Positions 8,994 through 18,993 of a stretch of DNA of 62,656 bases are shown here, in pieces (the first letter of the stretch is position 1; the number at the start of each line of letters is the position of its first letter). The notes under the pieces were generated by a model. It was not told the DNA's origin and made no database searches. It worked only from the letters and a program-made list of their open reading frames with translations. The stretch comes from an uncultured Acetatifactor sp. (lineage in GTDB: Bacteria; Bacillota; Clostridia; Lachnospirales; Lachnospiraceae). The translations under genes were made by a program, and so were the position numbers. The stretch spans positions 1 to 62,656 of the forward strand of contig CALWSL010000017.1 of NCBI GenBank assembly GCA_944384205.1, read 5' to 3'.

Positions 8994-9872
8994 ATGGATA
9001 AACGAAAGTTATATCTGGAGGAAGGGAAAAGGACACTGGGAGGAATTATAGGCGCGTTCCTGTATGCGGCGGGTATCAATCTCTTTATAGTACCTGCCGG
9101 ATTGTATACCGGTGGTATCATGGGTATTTGTCAGGTCATTCGTACCCTGATGGTGGAAAACCTGCACATGAATTTCGGAACAATGGATATTGCAGGTATT
9201 ATTTACTATCTGATTAATATTCCGATATTTATTCTCGCCTATCTGAAACTTGGGGTGAAATTTTTTGTCAAAACACTGATAACGGTTACCATGAGCACTG
9301 TGTTCCTTTCCATGATACCGCCCATTGCCATCGTGGAGGATGTCATGGCAGCATGCGTGGTCGGCGGTATCGTATCCGGCGTTGGGATAGGAATTATTTT
9401 GCGAATGGGTTCCTCCAGCGGCGGTATGGATGTAGCGGGAGTACTGCTCACCAAATGGAAAAGGGATTTTAGCGTAGGCAAGGTTAATCTGCTGGTGAAC
9501 CTGGTGCTATACGCTGCCTGCCTTTTCCTGTTTGACGTGGAAATTGTGGTATATTCCGTTATTTATGCGGCTGTTCATGCCGTAGCGATGGACAAGGTAC
9601 ATATTCAGAATATCAATGTGGAGGTCAACATTATCAGCAAGGTTGATACTTCCACTCTGGAAAAGGAAGTTTTTGAAGAGCTTGGCAGAGGAATCACCAA
9701 ATGGTCTACGATTGGCGCGTATACCTATGAGCAGTCGCATATTTTGTATATCATGCTTTCCAAATATGAGGTAAACCGCCTGAAAAGTATCATTCATAAG
9801 CACGATCCCAATGCGTTTATTGTGGTGAATGAAGGGGTCAGTGTAGATGGGCATTATTTGAAGAAGCTGTAG
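8994..9872 (+). CDS. YitT family membrane protein (DUF161 + DUF2179)
   Basis: This 292-residue protein has five or six hydrophobic segments in its first 200 residues, as in the YitT/DUF161 family, and a cytoplasmic alpha-beta domain of about 80 residues at the C-terminus that matches DUF2179. It starts 9 bases after thioredoxin. The family's function is not settled; transport or a sensing role has been suggested from the domain layout. Nothing in the sequence points to a substrate. Confidence 0.85.
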   Translation: MDKRKLYLEEGKRTLGGIIGAFLYAAGINLFIVPAGLYTGGIMGICQVIRTLMVENLHMNFGTMDIAGIIYYLINIPIFILAYLKLGVKFFVKTLITVTMSTVFLSMIPPIAIVEDVMAACVVGGIVSGVGIGIILRMGSSSGGMDVAGVLLTKWKRDFSVGKVNLLVNLVLYAACLFLFDVEIVVYSVIYAAVHAVAMDKVHIQNINVEVNIISKVDTSTLEKEVFEELGRGITKWSTIGAYTYEQSHILYIMLSKYEVNRLKSIIHKHDPNAFIVVNEGVSVDGHYLKKL

Positions 9873-9900
9873 AAGAAAAGAAAATTTTCTTTTATATTAC

Positions 9901-9929
9901 TTGACTTTTAGAACGATACAATCTAAGAT
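9901..9929 (+). promoter_or_regulatory. Promoter for the ABC-transporter leader RNA
   Basis: TTGACT (9901-9906) is followed after 17 bases by TAAGAT (9924-9929). A TACAAT at 9917 is too close to pair with it. The start would be near 9936, immediately before the first arm of the leader structure. Confidence 0.5.
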
Positions 9930-9935
9930 AATTAT

Positions 9936-10093
9936 AGGAGAGACGCCTGCTGCAAAGCGAAGTAAAAGTAGACGGGATAGCCTACTTCCTGATTGGGGGC
10001 AAATAATAGCCATAGAATATTATCGTATAAACGATACGCTATCCTAATTAGAGTAATGAGGGCGTCTGTATCCCGGATACAGACGCTTTTTGT
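9936..10093 (+). promoter_or_regulatory. Structured leader with a P1/terminator switch, class not recognised
   Basis: The 5' end of the predicted RNA has AGACGCC (9941-9947), which can pair with GGCGTCT at 10061-10067. That same 3' strand is the left arm of a strong terminator (GCGTCTGTATCC at 10062-10073 with its complement at 10075-10086, then T5). The two pairings exclude each other, as in riboswitches where closing P1 blocks termination. Inner pairings include GGATAGC (9975-9981) with GCTATCC (10038-10044) and AAGTAG with CTACTT. I compared it by memory with common riboswitch classes and found no match. The controlled genes would be the small ORF and the ABC transporter downstream. Confidence 0.5.
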
Positions 10094-10121
10094 GACTTTA
10101 TATCATTATCGGGAGAGAAAT

Positions 10122-10322
10122 ATGCTTACAAAAGAGCAATTATACGTGCAGGATATCATGCCTGAGTGGGCAGATATAAGCCTTGCATTGGTTCAACGCA
10201 ATTGGCTTTTGGGATATCGAATTGCGGGGCAAGAACTTCGGGCAGAAATCGAAATGCAGAAAGAAATGTTCTATTTGCAGCAGCAAGAGAAAAAGAGGGA
10301 CAGTGTTGAAAAGAGGATTTAA
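10122..10322 (+). CDS. Small hypothetical protein, 66 residues
   Basis: The ATG at 10122 follows GGGAGAGA at good spacing, directly downstream of the leader terminator, so translation is plausible. The stretch RNWLLGYRIAGQEL in the middle looks like the N-terminal helices of DUF1016 (YhcG-type) proteins, but the nuclease domain is absent. The end is charged and Gln/Lys-rich. The stop overlaps the probable TTG start of the permease gene by about 17 bases. It may be a leftover of a larger gene or a short regulatory ORF coupled to the transporter. Confidence 0.45.
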   Translation: MLTKEQLYVQDIMPEWADISLALVQRNWLLGYRIAGQELRAEIEMQKEMFYLQQQEKKRDSVEKRI

Positions 10323-11385
10323 CCTTTGGAACAAAATGACAGACACCTATATGAAATTAACCCCGTTACTATTGAGCAGCATACTCTTTGTAATAGTTAT
10401 TTTCATAGTAGAACCAGCGTATATCATTCACATTAACACTGTACCGTTTGAAAATAAACAACTAATATACATGCTGGGAAGCCTTATTGTATTAGTGGCA
10501 TTTACCGCGACCATGGTGAATGTGCTGGGCGAGACTGTAAAAAGCGAGCATCAAATCAAATACTGGCTGGTTCTGTCCAGACAGGAATTTTTTATTTATA
10601 TTTTCCTAAAGAAAATATATTGGTATTATCTCTTTCTTATTTTGATGTACATTGTCAGCGGAGATTTATGCAAAAATAAATTTCTACTCTGCATTTTACT
10701 TACTATACTGTACATAACCCTGACATATCTGATATATACAGAAAAAGATGCCGCCATCTATCGGGGAAGCAGGAGAATTCAGGCAAAACAGAAAAAGCGT
10801 GCGAGACACAAAGACTGTCGGCTATTCAGAAACCGCCCTAATATAGAATTAATTTTTCTTAGCTGGAAATACAGGTATGCTTATCCGGGAAACCTGATTT
10901 GCAAGGCTGGAGCTACGGGACTGGGTATCTTTGCGCTGAGATGGAAGTTATCGGAATCCACATATTTTTTGATTTATTTTCTTATGTTTCTCCTGTTCAT
11001 TCTTGTAGATGATGATTATTGGAAAAAGGAAATAGCGAATACACCTCTGTTGCGAAGTATGGGCATTGCTCTTGGAAAGTATTTCCGTACTAATCTAATG
11101 AGCGGGATTTGTTTTTATTCGGCATTGATGAGTCTGCTGTATGGACTGGCAAGTCGCAGTGTTTCCGGCGGAATTGTTTTTCTGCTCCTATCCATGTGTT
11201 TTGTGTGCTACTGGATTTCCGCGTATTTGTATATATATCTTTCCAAAGCGGGGCAGATAGAGCCATTAAAACTGCTGCTTTTTGTTGTTGCGCTGATTTT
11301 GGAGTTCATTCCTATCATCAACCTTGGGGTAGGAATTTTATTTTACAGGAAAGCGCGTATTATTTGGAGGAAAGCATCATGCTAG
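10306..11385 (+). CDS. ABC transporter permease-like membrane protein
   Basis: The protein has about 359 residues if the TTG at 10306 is used, which follows AGAGGGA by five bases; an ATG at 10336 is the alternative. It has two hydrophobic segments, a basic cytoplasmic loop (near residues 135-170) and then several further segments, the general shape of ABC-2 exporters. I recognise no finer family. It overlaps the ATPase gene by 7 bases, which makes it the likely membrane partner. Expression probably depends on the terminator-bearing leader upstream. Confidence 0.6.
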   Translation: MKRGFNLWNKMTDTYMKLTPLLLSSILFVIVIFIVEPAYIIHINTVPFENKQLIYMLGSLIVLVAFTATMVNVLGETVKSEHQIKYWLVLSRQEFFIYIFLKKIYWYYLFLILMYIVSGDLCKNKFLLCILLTILYITLTYLIYTEKDAAIYRGSRRIQAKQKKRARHKDCRLFRNRPNIELIFLSWKYRYAYPGNLICKAGATGLGIFALRWKLSESTYFLIYFLMFLLFILVDDDYWKKEIANTPLLRSMGIALGKYFRTNLMSGICFYSALMSLLYGLASRSVSGGIVFLLLSMCFVCYWISAYLYIYLSKAGQIEPLKLLLFVVALILEFIPIINLGVGILFYRKARIIWRKASC

Positions 11386-12056
11386 AGATAAAGGATATTG
11401 ATAAAATATATTCGGAAGGTGCGGGGGTAAAGGAAATTTCTTTTTCCTCAGAGGGCGGAGAGATTCTGGCGCTGATAGGTCCGAATGGAGCAGGCAAAAG
11501 TACGCTTCTTAACATGATATCGGGAGTTTTATGTCCGGATAAGGGTCAGATACTTTTGCATCAGAGGAATGTCAGCGATTTAGAGACCAAAAAGAATATA
11601 GGCTATCTGCCAGACCAGATTTCCGTAAGTCCTCATATCAGGATGCTGGATTTACTGCATCTGGTATCGGATTATAAATATGGCGGTAACTATAAGGATG
11701 AAATTGACAAGGGCATTTTGAACTATCATTTGGAAAAGTACTGCAATGAAAAGTTTTCCAAATTATCAATGGGAACCAAAAAGAAAATCGGGATATTGAT
11801 AGCATTTATGGGAACACCGGATTTGATTATTCTGGATGAGCCGACCAACGGAATGGATACCCACGGTATTCTGGAGCTAAAGAAAAATATTATAGAGGCA
11901 AAGGAAAAAGGCAGTATTGTGGTAATATCCAGCCATATACTTGATTTTGTGAATTCCATTGCAGACCGCAATTTATTTCTGAAGGATATGAGGATAGAAA
12001 ACATTGCCGGGAAGAATGAGGATTTAGAGGAAATCTATACGCGATTATATTTGTAA
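11379..12056 (+). CDS. ABC transporter ATP-binding protein
   Basis: This 225-residue ATPase has Walker [10 protein letters not shown] near residues 35-43, Walker [13 protein letters not shown] near 150-160 and the H-loop SSH near 185. The signature is KLSMGTKKK, where the usual second Gly of LSGG is Met, a change seen in ABC-2 exporter ATPases. The ATG at 11379 follows GGAGG, and the gene overlaps its permease by 7 bases. With the permease it should form an exporter or a bacteriocin/antibiotic-resistance type transporter. The substrate is unknown. Confidence 0.88.
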   Translation: MLEIKDIDKIYSEGAGVKEISFSSEGGEILALIGPNGAGKSTLLNMISGVLCPDKGQILLHQRNVSDLETKKNIGYLPDQISVSPHIRMLDLLHLVSDYKYGGNYKDEIDKGILNYHLEKYCNEKFSKLSMGTKKKIGILIAFMGTPDLIILDEPTNGMDTHGILELKKNIIEAKEKGSIVVISSHILDFVNSIADRNLFLKDMRIENIAGKNEDLEEIYTRLYL

Positions 12057-12077
12057 AGGGGGCGAGATGCCCCCTTT
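12055..12077. terminator. Bidirectional terminator between the ABC genes and pyrG
   Basis: AAAGGGGGC (12055-12063) pairs perfectly with GCCCCCTTT (12069-12077) around a 5-base loop. It lies at the stop codon of the ATPase gene and about 60 bases beyond the end of convergent pyrG. Confidence 0.75.
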
Positions 12078-12137
12078 AAACTTCCACGAATGATTGTTGT
12101 GATAACCAGCGAAACCAGCAAAGCGAGTCTGGGTTGG

Positions 12138-13748
12138 TTAGAGTGAATTTTTCTGCTTAAGCGCCGCCGCTATAAATCCTCTAAACAGCGGATGCGGTCT
12201 GTTGGGGCGGGATTTCAGCTCAGGATGTCCCTGAGTTGCGATATAAAAAGGATGCTCCCGCAATTCACACATTTCTACAATGCGTCCGTCGGGTGAGGTG
12301 CCGGAGAGGGACAGTCCCTTTTCCGTGAGCGCCATACGATAGTCATTATTGACCTCATAGCGATGACGGTGTCTCTCGTAAATCGTTTCTTCTCCATATA
12401 ATTCATAGGCTCTGGAGGTTTTGTCCAGCAAGCAGGGATATGCGCCCAGTCTCAGAGTGCCGCCGATGTCCTCCACACCGTTCTGGTCCGGCATCAATGC
12501 GATGACGGGATGGGTGGTGTTGGGGTCCAGTTCAATGCTGTGTGCATCGTTATAACCCACTACGTTGCGGGCAAATTCCACAATGGTAAGCTGCATACCC
12601 AGACATAATCCCAGAAAAGGGATATTATGAGTGCGGGCGTATTCAATGGCATAAATTTTGCCGTCAATACCGCGGGAGCCGAAGCCTCCGGGAACAAGAA
12701 TGCCGTGACAGTCGCCCAGCAATTCCGCTACATTTTCAGGTGTTACCGTCTCGGAATCAATCCATTTGATATTTACAGTGGTGTGGTTGGAAATACCGCC
12801 GTGCTTCAAGGCTTCCACTACGCTGATATAGGCGTCATGCAGGGATACATATTTTCCCACAAGAGCAATCTGAACTTCGTCGGTGGGGTGCTTTAAGTCC
12901 TCCACCATGCTGGTCCAGTCGGACAAATCGGGTTCGGGACAGGCAAGGTGCAGACATTCGCATACTACCTGTGCCAGATGTTCCTTTTCCATGGCAAGAG
13001 GCGCTTCATATAAATATTCCACATCCAGATTCTGCAGTACGCGATTGCTGGGTACATTACAGAAAAGGGCAATTTTATCCTTTATTCCCTGATCTAAGGG
13101 GTGTTCGCTGCGGCATACGATGATATCGGGCTGAATTCCCATTCCCTGCAAATCTTTTACGCTCGCCTGAGTGGGCTTGGTTTTCAGCTCCTGGGAGGCG
13201 CTTAAATAAGGAATCAGCGTTACATGAATCAGAATGGCGTTGTCGTGTCCTATTTCATGCTGGAACTGACGAATGGATTCCAAAAAGGGCTGGCTCTCGA
13301 TATCGCCCACAGTTCCACCCACCTCAATAATGGCAATGCGGGTATCCGAATCTGTAAAATTGCGGTAAAAACGACTTTTGATTTCGTTTGTGATATGGGG
13401 AATAACCTGCACCGTACCGCCGCCATAGTCTCCGCGGCGCTCCTTTTGCAGTACGGACCAGTATACCTTGCCGGTAGTAACATTGGAATTTTTGTCCAGA
13501 TTTTCGTCAATAAAGCGTTCATAATGTCCGAGATCCAAATCGGTTTCGGTTCCGTCCTCTGTGACGAACACCTCGCCGTGCTGAATGGGATTCATGGTTC
13601 CCGGGTCAATATTAATATAAGGATCAAATTTCTGCATGGTTACCTTGTAACCGCGGGCTTTGAGCAGTCTGCCCAGTGAGGCAGCAGTGATTCCTTTTCC
13701 CAGTCCGGAAACAACGCCGCCGGTGACAAATACGTATTTTACCGCCAT
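12138..13748 (-). CDS. pyrG: CTP synthase
   Basis: This 536-residue enzyme makes CTP from UTP, ATP and glutamine. The N-terminal amidoligase domain begins [16 protein letters not shown] with its P-loop. The C-terminal class I glutamine amidotransferase domain has the GLCLGMQ nucleophile elbow and the GHPE His-Glu pair near the end. The start is the ATG encoding MAVKY at 13748, preceded by GAAGGAG; an ATG 18 bases further upstream has no site. A promoter and an intrinsic terminator lie in the short leader, so transcription is probably attenuated. Confidence 0.96.
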   Translation of the reverse strand: MAVKYVFVTGGVVSGLGKGITAASLGRLLKARGYKVTMQKFDPYINIDPGTMNPIQHGEVFVTEDGTETDLDLGHYERFIDENLDKNSNVTTGKVYWSVLQKERRGDYGGGTVQVIPHITNEIKSRFYRNFTDSDTRIAIIEVGGTVGDIESQPFLESIRQFQHEIGHDNAILIHVTLIPYLSASQELKTKPTQASVKDLQGMGIQPDIIVCRSEHPLDQGIKDKIALFCNVPSNRVLQNLDVEYLYEAPLAMEKEHLAQVVCECLHLACPEPDLSDWTSMVEDLKHPTDEVQIALVGKYVSLHDAYISVVEALKHGGISNHTTVNIKWIDSETVTPENVAELLGDCHGILVPGGFGSRGIDGKIYAIEYARTHNIPFLGLCLGMQLTIVEFARNVVGYNDAHSIELDPNTTHPVIALMPDQNGVEDIGGTLRLGAYPCLLDKTSRAYELYGEETIYERHRHRYEVNNDYRMALTEKGLSLSGTSPDGRIVEMCELREHPFYIATQGHPELKSRPNRPHPLFRGFIAAALKQKNSL

Positions 13749-13785
13749 AAATAACTCCTTCATCAAAATGTGTTATCTTAAAAAC

Positions 13786-13820
13786 AGAAAAAAGACACTA
13801 TGAGCCGCACTCATAGCGTC
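13786..13820 (-). terminator. Attenuator hairpin in the pyrG leader
   Basis: On the minus strand GACGCTATGAG (from 13820) pairs with CTCATAGTGTC (to 13794) and is followed by six T. It lies about 11 bases after the predicted start and 38 bases before the pyrG ATG, so transcripts must pass it to express pyrG. Confidence 0.7.
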
Positions 13821-13837
13821 TTCGCTTTGATAAATGG

Positions 13838-13866
13838 ATTCTAACACTAGATTTTTTCGCTGTCAA
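13838..13866 (-). promoter_or_regulatory. Promoter for pyrG
   Basis: Read on the minus strand, TTGACA (13866-13861) is followed after 17 bases by TAGAAT (13843-13838). The start would be near 13831. The initial RNA would read about AUCAAAG and not the GGG-rich 5' end used by known pyrG attenuators. Confidence 0.7.
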
Positions 13867-14015
13867 TAGCATTTCACAGGTCTTTTTTATAAAAAATTGA
13901 TATTTGTTCATTCCTTTTTTATGGAATAATTGATTATGTTGTGCTACAATAATCACTGATATATACAAAATGGAAAAATTGCAACCAGCAAAAGGAAAGC
14001 GAACGATTTAGAATT

Positions 14016-15488
14016 ATGAGGATGGGATTTGACAACGAAAAATATCTGAAAATGCAGTCAGAACATATAGAAGAAAGGATTAACAAATTTGGAGATAAAC
14101 TATATCTTGAGTTTGGCGGCAAGCTCTTTGACGACTATCACGCATCGAGAGTTCTGCCCGGATTTGAACCCGACAGTAAGCTTCGTATGCTGATGAAGCT
14201 TTCCGACAGAGCGGAGATTGTTATTGTAATAAATGCCGCTGATATTGAAAAAAATAAAGTGCGTGGCGATTTGGGCATCACTTATGATGAAGATGTACAG
14301 CGCCTGATGAAAGAGTTTGAGGATCGGGGCTTATACGTGGGAAGCGTGGTGCTGACACATTATGCAGGTCAGACGCGGGCTGCGGAGTTCAAGGAGAAGC
14401 TGGAAAAAAAGAATGTCAGGGTATATCTGCATTATACAATAGAGGGATATCCTTCCAATATTCCACTGATTGTCAGTGAAGAGGGATTTGGTAAAAACGA
14501 ATATATCGAGACCACCAGACCTTTGGTAGTGGTTACCGCGCCGGGACCGGGAAGCGGGAAAATGGCAACCTGCCTGTCCCAGCTTTATCATGATAACAAG
14601 AGAGGCATCAAGGCAGGTTATGCAAAGTACGAGACCTTTCCTATCTGGAATATTCCGTTAAAGCATCCTGTGAATCTTGCCTATGAGGCGGCAACAGCGG
14701 ATTTGAATGATGTGAATATGATTGACCCTTTTCATCTGGAAGCATATGGGGAGACGACTGTAAACTATAACAGGGATATTGAGATTTTTCCCGTGCTGAA
14801 TGCTATCTTTGAAGGGATTTACGGGGAAAATCCCTACAAGTCCCCCACAGATATGGGCGTCAATATGGCGGGCAACTGCATTATAGATGATGAAGCATGC
14901 CGGGAAGCCTCCCATATGGAAATTATCCGCCGTTATTATACGGCGTTGAATGATGTCATCAGAGGAAAAGCCAAGGAAAATGAAATTTACAAAATAGAGC
15001 TTTTGATGAAGCAGGCAAAGATTTCCACTGATGACAGAAAAGTGACGGTTGCGGCAAAGCGGCGCGCAGAGGAGTTAGGGGTTCCCACAGCGGCGATTGA
15101 GCTTCCCGATGGAACAATCATTACCTCCAAGACAACCGATTTACTGGGAGCATCGGCAGCCTTATTGCTGAATGCTTTAAAATATCTGGGAAAAATGGAA
15201 CATAATCTTCATTTAATTTCCCGTAATGCAATTGAACCGATTCAGGAGCTGAAGACAAAATATCTGGGCGGGAAAAACCCCCGTCTTCATACGGATGAAG
15301 TTTTGATTGCACTATCGGTTTCCGCGATGAGCGATCCGAATGCAAGAAGGGCATTAGAACAGCTCCCTAAGTTAAAGGGATGTCAGGTGCATACTTCCGT
15401 AATGCTTTCAGACGTGGATATTAAGACATTCCGAAAACTGGGAGTAGATTTGACAAGCGAACCAATTTTAAAAGGAAAGAGTATTTAG
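14016..15488 (+). CDS. DUF1846 family protein
   Basis: This 490-residue protein matches the conserved DUF1846 (UPF0371) family over its whole length. A Gly-rich stretch, TAPGPGSGKMAT near residue 173, resembles a phosphate-binding loop. Family members are soluble and widespread in Firmicutes and have no settled function. ftsH starts at the very next base, so the two are cotranscribed; whether they work together is not known. A second ATG six bases downstream of the chosen start is possible. Confidence 0.85.
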   Translation: MRMGFDNEKYLKMQSEHIEERINKFGDKLYLEFGGKLFDDYHASRVLPGFEPDSKLRMLMKLSDRAEIVIVINAADIEKNKVRGDLGITYDEDVQRLMKEFEDRGLYVGSVVLTHYAGQTRAAEFKEKLEKKNVRVYLHYTIEGYPSNIPLIVSEEGFGKNEYIETTRPLVVVTAPGPGSGKMATCLSQLYHDNKRGIKAGYAKYETFPIWNIPLKHPVNLAYEAATADLNDVNMIDPFHLEAYGETTVNYNRDIEIFPVLNAIFEGIYGENPYKSPTDMGVNMAGNCIIDDEACREASHMEIIRRYYTALNDVIRGKAKENEIYKIELLMKQAKISTDDRKVTVAAKRRAEELGVPTAAIELPDGTIITSKTTDLLGASAALLLNALKYLGKMEHNLHLISRNAIEPIQELKTKYLGGKNPRLHTDEVLIALSVSAMSDPNARRALEQLPKLKGCQVHTSVMLSDVDIKTFRKLGVDLTSEPILKGKSI

Positions 15489-17822
15489 ATGAGAGACAAG
15501 AATTTGAATCAATTTGAAAACGGAAACGGTTATAACAATAATAACCGGGGGAACGGACAAGGAGGCAGCGGCGGGAATAACGGAAACCAGCCGCCCAGAA
15601 AACCAAGCATTCTGCTTTTGATTATGACTGCCTTGAGTGTTTTTTTTATGGTGTATATGATGTACAGCATGATAACGGGCGGAAATACCAATAATCGCGA
15701 AGTCAGCTATTCACAATTTTTAGAGGATTTGGAAGCCGGCAAAGTGGAATCCGTTCAGGTAAATGGAGAAAGCGCGAAAATACTGGTTACCCTCAAAAGT
15801 GAGGAGACAGAGCAGACGAATCCGCAGACATTGCCGGGAATCTATTCCCTGATGATTTCCCAGCAGTCGTCGCCGAATCAGTATTATACACTGATGATGG
15901 AGGATTTTAACAAACTGACAGAGCGGCTGGAGGAGCATGGTGTAACCGCTACCCGTGTGATATCCAACACATCCTCCTTGTTAATGGAGATATTGTTGAC
16001 AGTAGTTCTGCCGATAGCTGCCATCTGGCTTGTTGCCGGACTGCTTTTCCGCAAAATGGGCGGCAGCGGCGGTCCAATGGGTGTGGGAAAGAGCAATGCA
16101 AAGGTTTATGTGCAGAAAGAGACAGGAGTTACCTTCAAGGATGTAGCGGGTGAGGACGAGGCAAAGGAATCTCTGGTGGAGGTTGTGGATTTCCTGCATA
16201 ATCCCGGAAAATATTCCAAAATCGGTGCGAAGCTGCCAAAGGGTGCGCTGCTTGTGGGTCCTCCCGGAACCGGCAAAACCCTTCTCGCAAGAGCTGTGGC
16301 AGGCGAAGCCCATGTGCCGTTTTTCTCTTTGACGGGTTCTGATTTTATTGAATTATATGTTGGTGTGGGTGCAAGCCGTGTGCGTGATTTGTTCAAGGAA
16401 GCTACCAAGAATGCTCCGTGTATTATTTTTATTGATGAGATAGACGCCATCGGACGGAGCCGTGATTCCAAGTACGGCGGCGGTAATGAGGAGAGAGAGC
16501 AGACGTTGAACCAGCTTCTTTCCGAGATGGACGGTTTTGACAGCTCCAAAGGTATTCTGATTCTGGCAGCTACCAACCGCCCTGAGATTCTCGATAAGGC
16601 GCTGCTGCGTCCCGGACGTTTCGACAGGCGAATTATCGTAGATAAGCCGGATTTGAAGGGACGTGTGGAAATCCTTAAGGTACATTCCAAAGATGTAAAA
16701 ATGGATGAAACTGTGGATTTGGATGCCATTGCATTGGCAACGAGCGGCGCGGTAGGCTCCGACTTGGCAAATATGATTAATGAGGCGGCTATCAATGCGG
16801 TAAAGGAAGGGCGTGAGTATGTCTGCCAGCAGGATTTATTTAATGCAGTAGAGCAGGTATTGGTCGGCAAAGAGAAGAAGGACCGAATCATGAGCAAGGA
16901 AGAGCGAAGAATTGTATCCTATCATGAGGTGGGACATGCTTTGGTAAGTGCGCTTCAGAAAAATTCCGAACCGGTGCAGAAGATTACCATTGTACCCAGA
17001 ACCATGGGAGCATTGGGTTATGTTATGCACGTGCCGGAGGAAGAAAAGTACTTGAATACCGAAGCAGAGCTTCGTGACATGCTGGTAGGTCTGGTGGCAG
17101 GACGTGCGGCTGAGGAAGTGGTGTTTGATACGGTAACTACCGGAGCCGCTAACGATATTGAAAAGGCAACGGAAATTGCCCGTTCCATGGTTACGCGCTA
17201 TGGTATGAGCAAGAAATTTGGTCTGGTTGGACTGGCAACGGTGGAGAGTCAATATCTTGACGGCAGAGCGGCTTTGAACTGCAGCGATGAAACGGCGGCG
17301 GAGATTGATGCAGAGGTTGTGGCTATCATTAAAGAGAGCTATGATAAAGCGCTTTCCATGCTTCGTGAAAATCGCGAAGTAATGGATAAGCTGGCAGATT
17401 TCCTGATTGAGAAAGAAACCATTACCGGAAAAGAATTTATGGAAATTTTCCGCAGGGAAAAAGGAATTCCTGCACCGGAGGAGACGAAGGACGAGGAGAA
17501 GCCAGGTGAGGAAACTGCTGAAAAGGCTAATGAAAAAAATGTTGAAGAGACTGCGGAAAAGACTGCCGAGGAGAAGTCTGTTGCGGAAGAGTCTGGCGAT
17601 GGAGCGTTTGACAGTGCGGAGGATTCTGCAACGATAAATATTGCGGATGTAGCAGACTCCACGCGTAAAAGCTTTGGAACTGCAATAGCAGAGGATGCGG
17701 ATACATCGGAAAAACCGCAGACAACAGATACAGAGGGAGATTTGAAGCAATCAGATTCTTCCAAATCCAGTGATGATTCTGACCATCCGGTAGGTCTTTT
17801 CTCCAATGGGCGAATTGATTAG
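15489..17822 (+). CDS. ftsH: ATP-dependent zinc metalloprotease FtsH with a long acidic tail
   Basis: This membrane AAA+ protease degrades misfolded membrane proteins and some regulators. An Asn/Gly-rich N-terminus precedes TM1 (near 41-62), a short extracytoplasmic domain, TM2 (near 164-188), the AAA module with GPPGTGKT near 257-264, the Walker B FIDEIDAIG and the SRH with RPGRFDR, and the zinc site HEVGH near 480. After residue about 660 comes a low-complexity Glu/Lys/Asp tail of over 100 residues, much longer than in Bacillus FtsH. The ATG directly abuts the upstream DUF1846 gene. Confidence 0.96.
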   Translation: MRDKNLNQFENGNGYNNNNRGNGQGGSGGNNGNQPPRKPSILLLIMTALSVFFMVYMMYSMITGGNTNNREVSYSQFLEDLEAGKVESVQVNGESAKILVTLKSEETEQTNPQTLPGIYSLMISQQSSPNQYYTLMMEDFNKLTERLEEHGVTATRVISNTSSLLMEILLTVVLPIAAIWLVAGLLFRKMGGSGGPMGVGKSNAKVYVQKETGVTFKDVAGEDEAKESLVEVVDFLHNPGKYSKIGAKLPKGALLVGPPGTGKTLLARAVAGEAHVPFFSLTGSDFIELYVGVGASRVRDLFKEATKNAPCIIFIDEIDAIGRSRDSKYGGGNEEREQTLNQLLSEMDGFDSSKGILILAATNRPEILDKALLRPGRFDRRIIVDKPDLKGRVEILKVHSKDVKMDETVDLDAIALATSGAVGSDLANMINEAAINAVKEGREYVCQQDLFNAVEQVLVGKEKKDRIMSKEERRIVSYHEVGHALVSALQKNSEPVQKITIVPRTMGALGYVMHVPEEEKYLNTEAELRDMLVGLVAGRAAEEVVFDTVTTGAANDIEKATEIARSMVTRYGMSKKFGLVGLATVESQYLDGRAALNCSDETAAEIDAEVVAIIKESYDKALSMLRENREVMDKLADFLIEKETITGKEFMEIFRREKGIPAPEETKDEEKPGEETAEKANEKNVEETAEKTAEEKSVAEESGDGAFDSAEDSATINIADVADSTRKSFGTAIAEDADTSEKPQTTDTEGDLKQSDSSKSSDDSDHPVGLFSNGRID

Positions 17823-17857
17823 GTAACGATAAGAATTGATATTTGGAATTTAGTATG

Positions 17858-17886
17858 AAAGCCACCTGATTGGGTGGCTTTGCTTG
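17858..17886 (+). terminator. Terminator after ftsH
   Basis: AAAGCCACC (17858-17866) pairs with GGTGGCTTT (17873-17881) around a 6-base loop. It is followed by a T-rich stretch, TGCTTG. It could also act for the convergent gene. Confidence 0.7.
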
Positions 17887-17909
17887 TGTCAGGTCATATG
17901 TAAGCATAC

Positions 17910-18755
17910 TTAAATACCGTATTTTTTAAATAATTTCTGTTGATATTCCCTGTTGCTTACTGCTTTGGCAATATCGTCTATACGTGACTCCTTCAATAAT
18001 AAAGAGACTAACTGATTTACTCTTTGCTCCCCTTTTGCCTCATACTTATCTAATAGTTTACACATGGTAATCGCTCCTTTCCCGGTTGGTCTGTTTGCCA
18101 GATTTGCAATTATTTCTTCATAACGGAAATCATCTGACAATTCTGTCATCATCCGCAAAAATGCTTCCACATGAAGAATGGGCTGGTCGGTGGGTATGTA
18201 TTTATCCTCCTCTGCCAGATAATCCACAACAATCCGCATGTTACTGGTAAAGCGTTCCCGCACTGCCCTTGAGAGAAATCTCATGTTGTATACGCGGAGT
18301 TGTATATTGTCAATCAGGTTTATGGTGGATTCCGGCAAAGTTTGTTTCTTTAGTAAATCCTTCAGATTGTTGGGGGATTTCCATCTTCTTTTGCCCCAAT
18401 GGAGCACAGAACTGATAATCGGGAAAATATCTTTCGTTTGTTTTTCATACTGATTACGGTAGACGGCACCCTCATATCCTGCTTTGCGAAGAATCATTTT
18501 GCTGCTGGCATTAGATTCATTTTCTAAGGTATATTGAGCCTTTATTCTGCCATCCTGTACTACGTACTGACTGACATCATGAAACTGATTGCGGAGAAAA
18601 GCTTCTGTTCCGTGGTATAAAGTTTCTGTCGGTGCAGGCTGCAAATCCTGCGGTAAAAGAACCTGTTTTCCTTCGTATAATAGTGAGTTAATCGTATCAG
18701 CAAATACATCGGGGCAGGATTCCAAATCCTTTTGTGTTAAATCTTTTTGTCCCAT
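17910..18755 (-). CDS. Rpn/PD-(D/E)XK-like putative nuclease or transposase-derived protein
   Basis: This 281-residue protein resembles the Rpn family (recombination-promoting nucleases related to PDDEXK transposases). The N-terminal part has the family's TETLYHGTEAF and QYVVQDGRIKAQYTLENES region, where ENES is the likely metal-binding Glu of a PD-(D/E)XK core. The C-terminal third is helical and charged, as in other Clostridia members. The ATG follows AAAGGAGCC. A second, distant protein of this type is at 31647. Such genes are often present in several divergent copies per genome. Confidence 0.65.
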   Translation of the reverse strand: MGQKDLTQKDLESCPDVFADTINSLLYEGKQVLLPQDLQPAPTETLYHGTEAFLRNQFHDVSQYVVQDGRIKAQYTLENESNASSKMILRKAGYEGAVYRNQYEKQTKDIFPIISSVLHWGKRRWKSPNNLKDLLKKQTLPESTINLIDNIQLRVYNMRFLSRAVRERFTSNMRIVVDYLAEEDKYIPTDQPILHVEAFLRMMTELSDDFRYEEIIANLANRPTGKGAITMCKLLDKYEAKGEQRVNQLVSLLLKESRIDDIAKAVSNREYQQKLFKKYGI

Positions 18756-18993
18756 GCGGCTCCTTTCTTTTGTTACCGTTCAAGGCGGAGCCGTGGACTC
18801 TATGTTATAGCGGTTCTGCCTGTAAAAATGGGTAATGTGGCAGAAACTGCCTGAAAATGTGATTGCATTAAGAATGTTACAATATAACAATAAAACACAG
18901 AAAGCCATTTGTCAAGCGCGAATTTGCATTTTATCGAAAATTAATAATTGAAGGAAGGTGAACGAAATCAGAAGGAATATAGTATTTTATTGC

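Noticed and set aside
9936-10093. Known riboswitch class for the ABC leader
   Set aside because: I compared it by memory with purine, THF, guanidine, ZTP, fluoride, manganese, c-di-GMP, TPP and SAM types. None of their conserved core sequences are present, so it is left unassigned.
9993-10121. N-terminal extension of the small ORF through the leader
   Set aside because: Its TTG has no ribosome binding site and the frame runs through the leader terminator.
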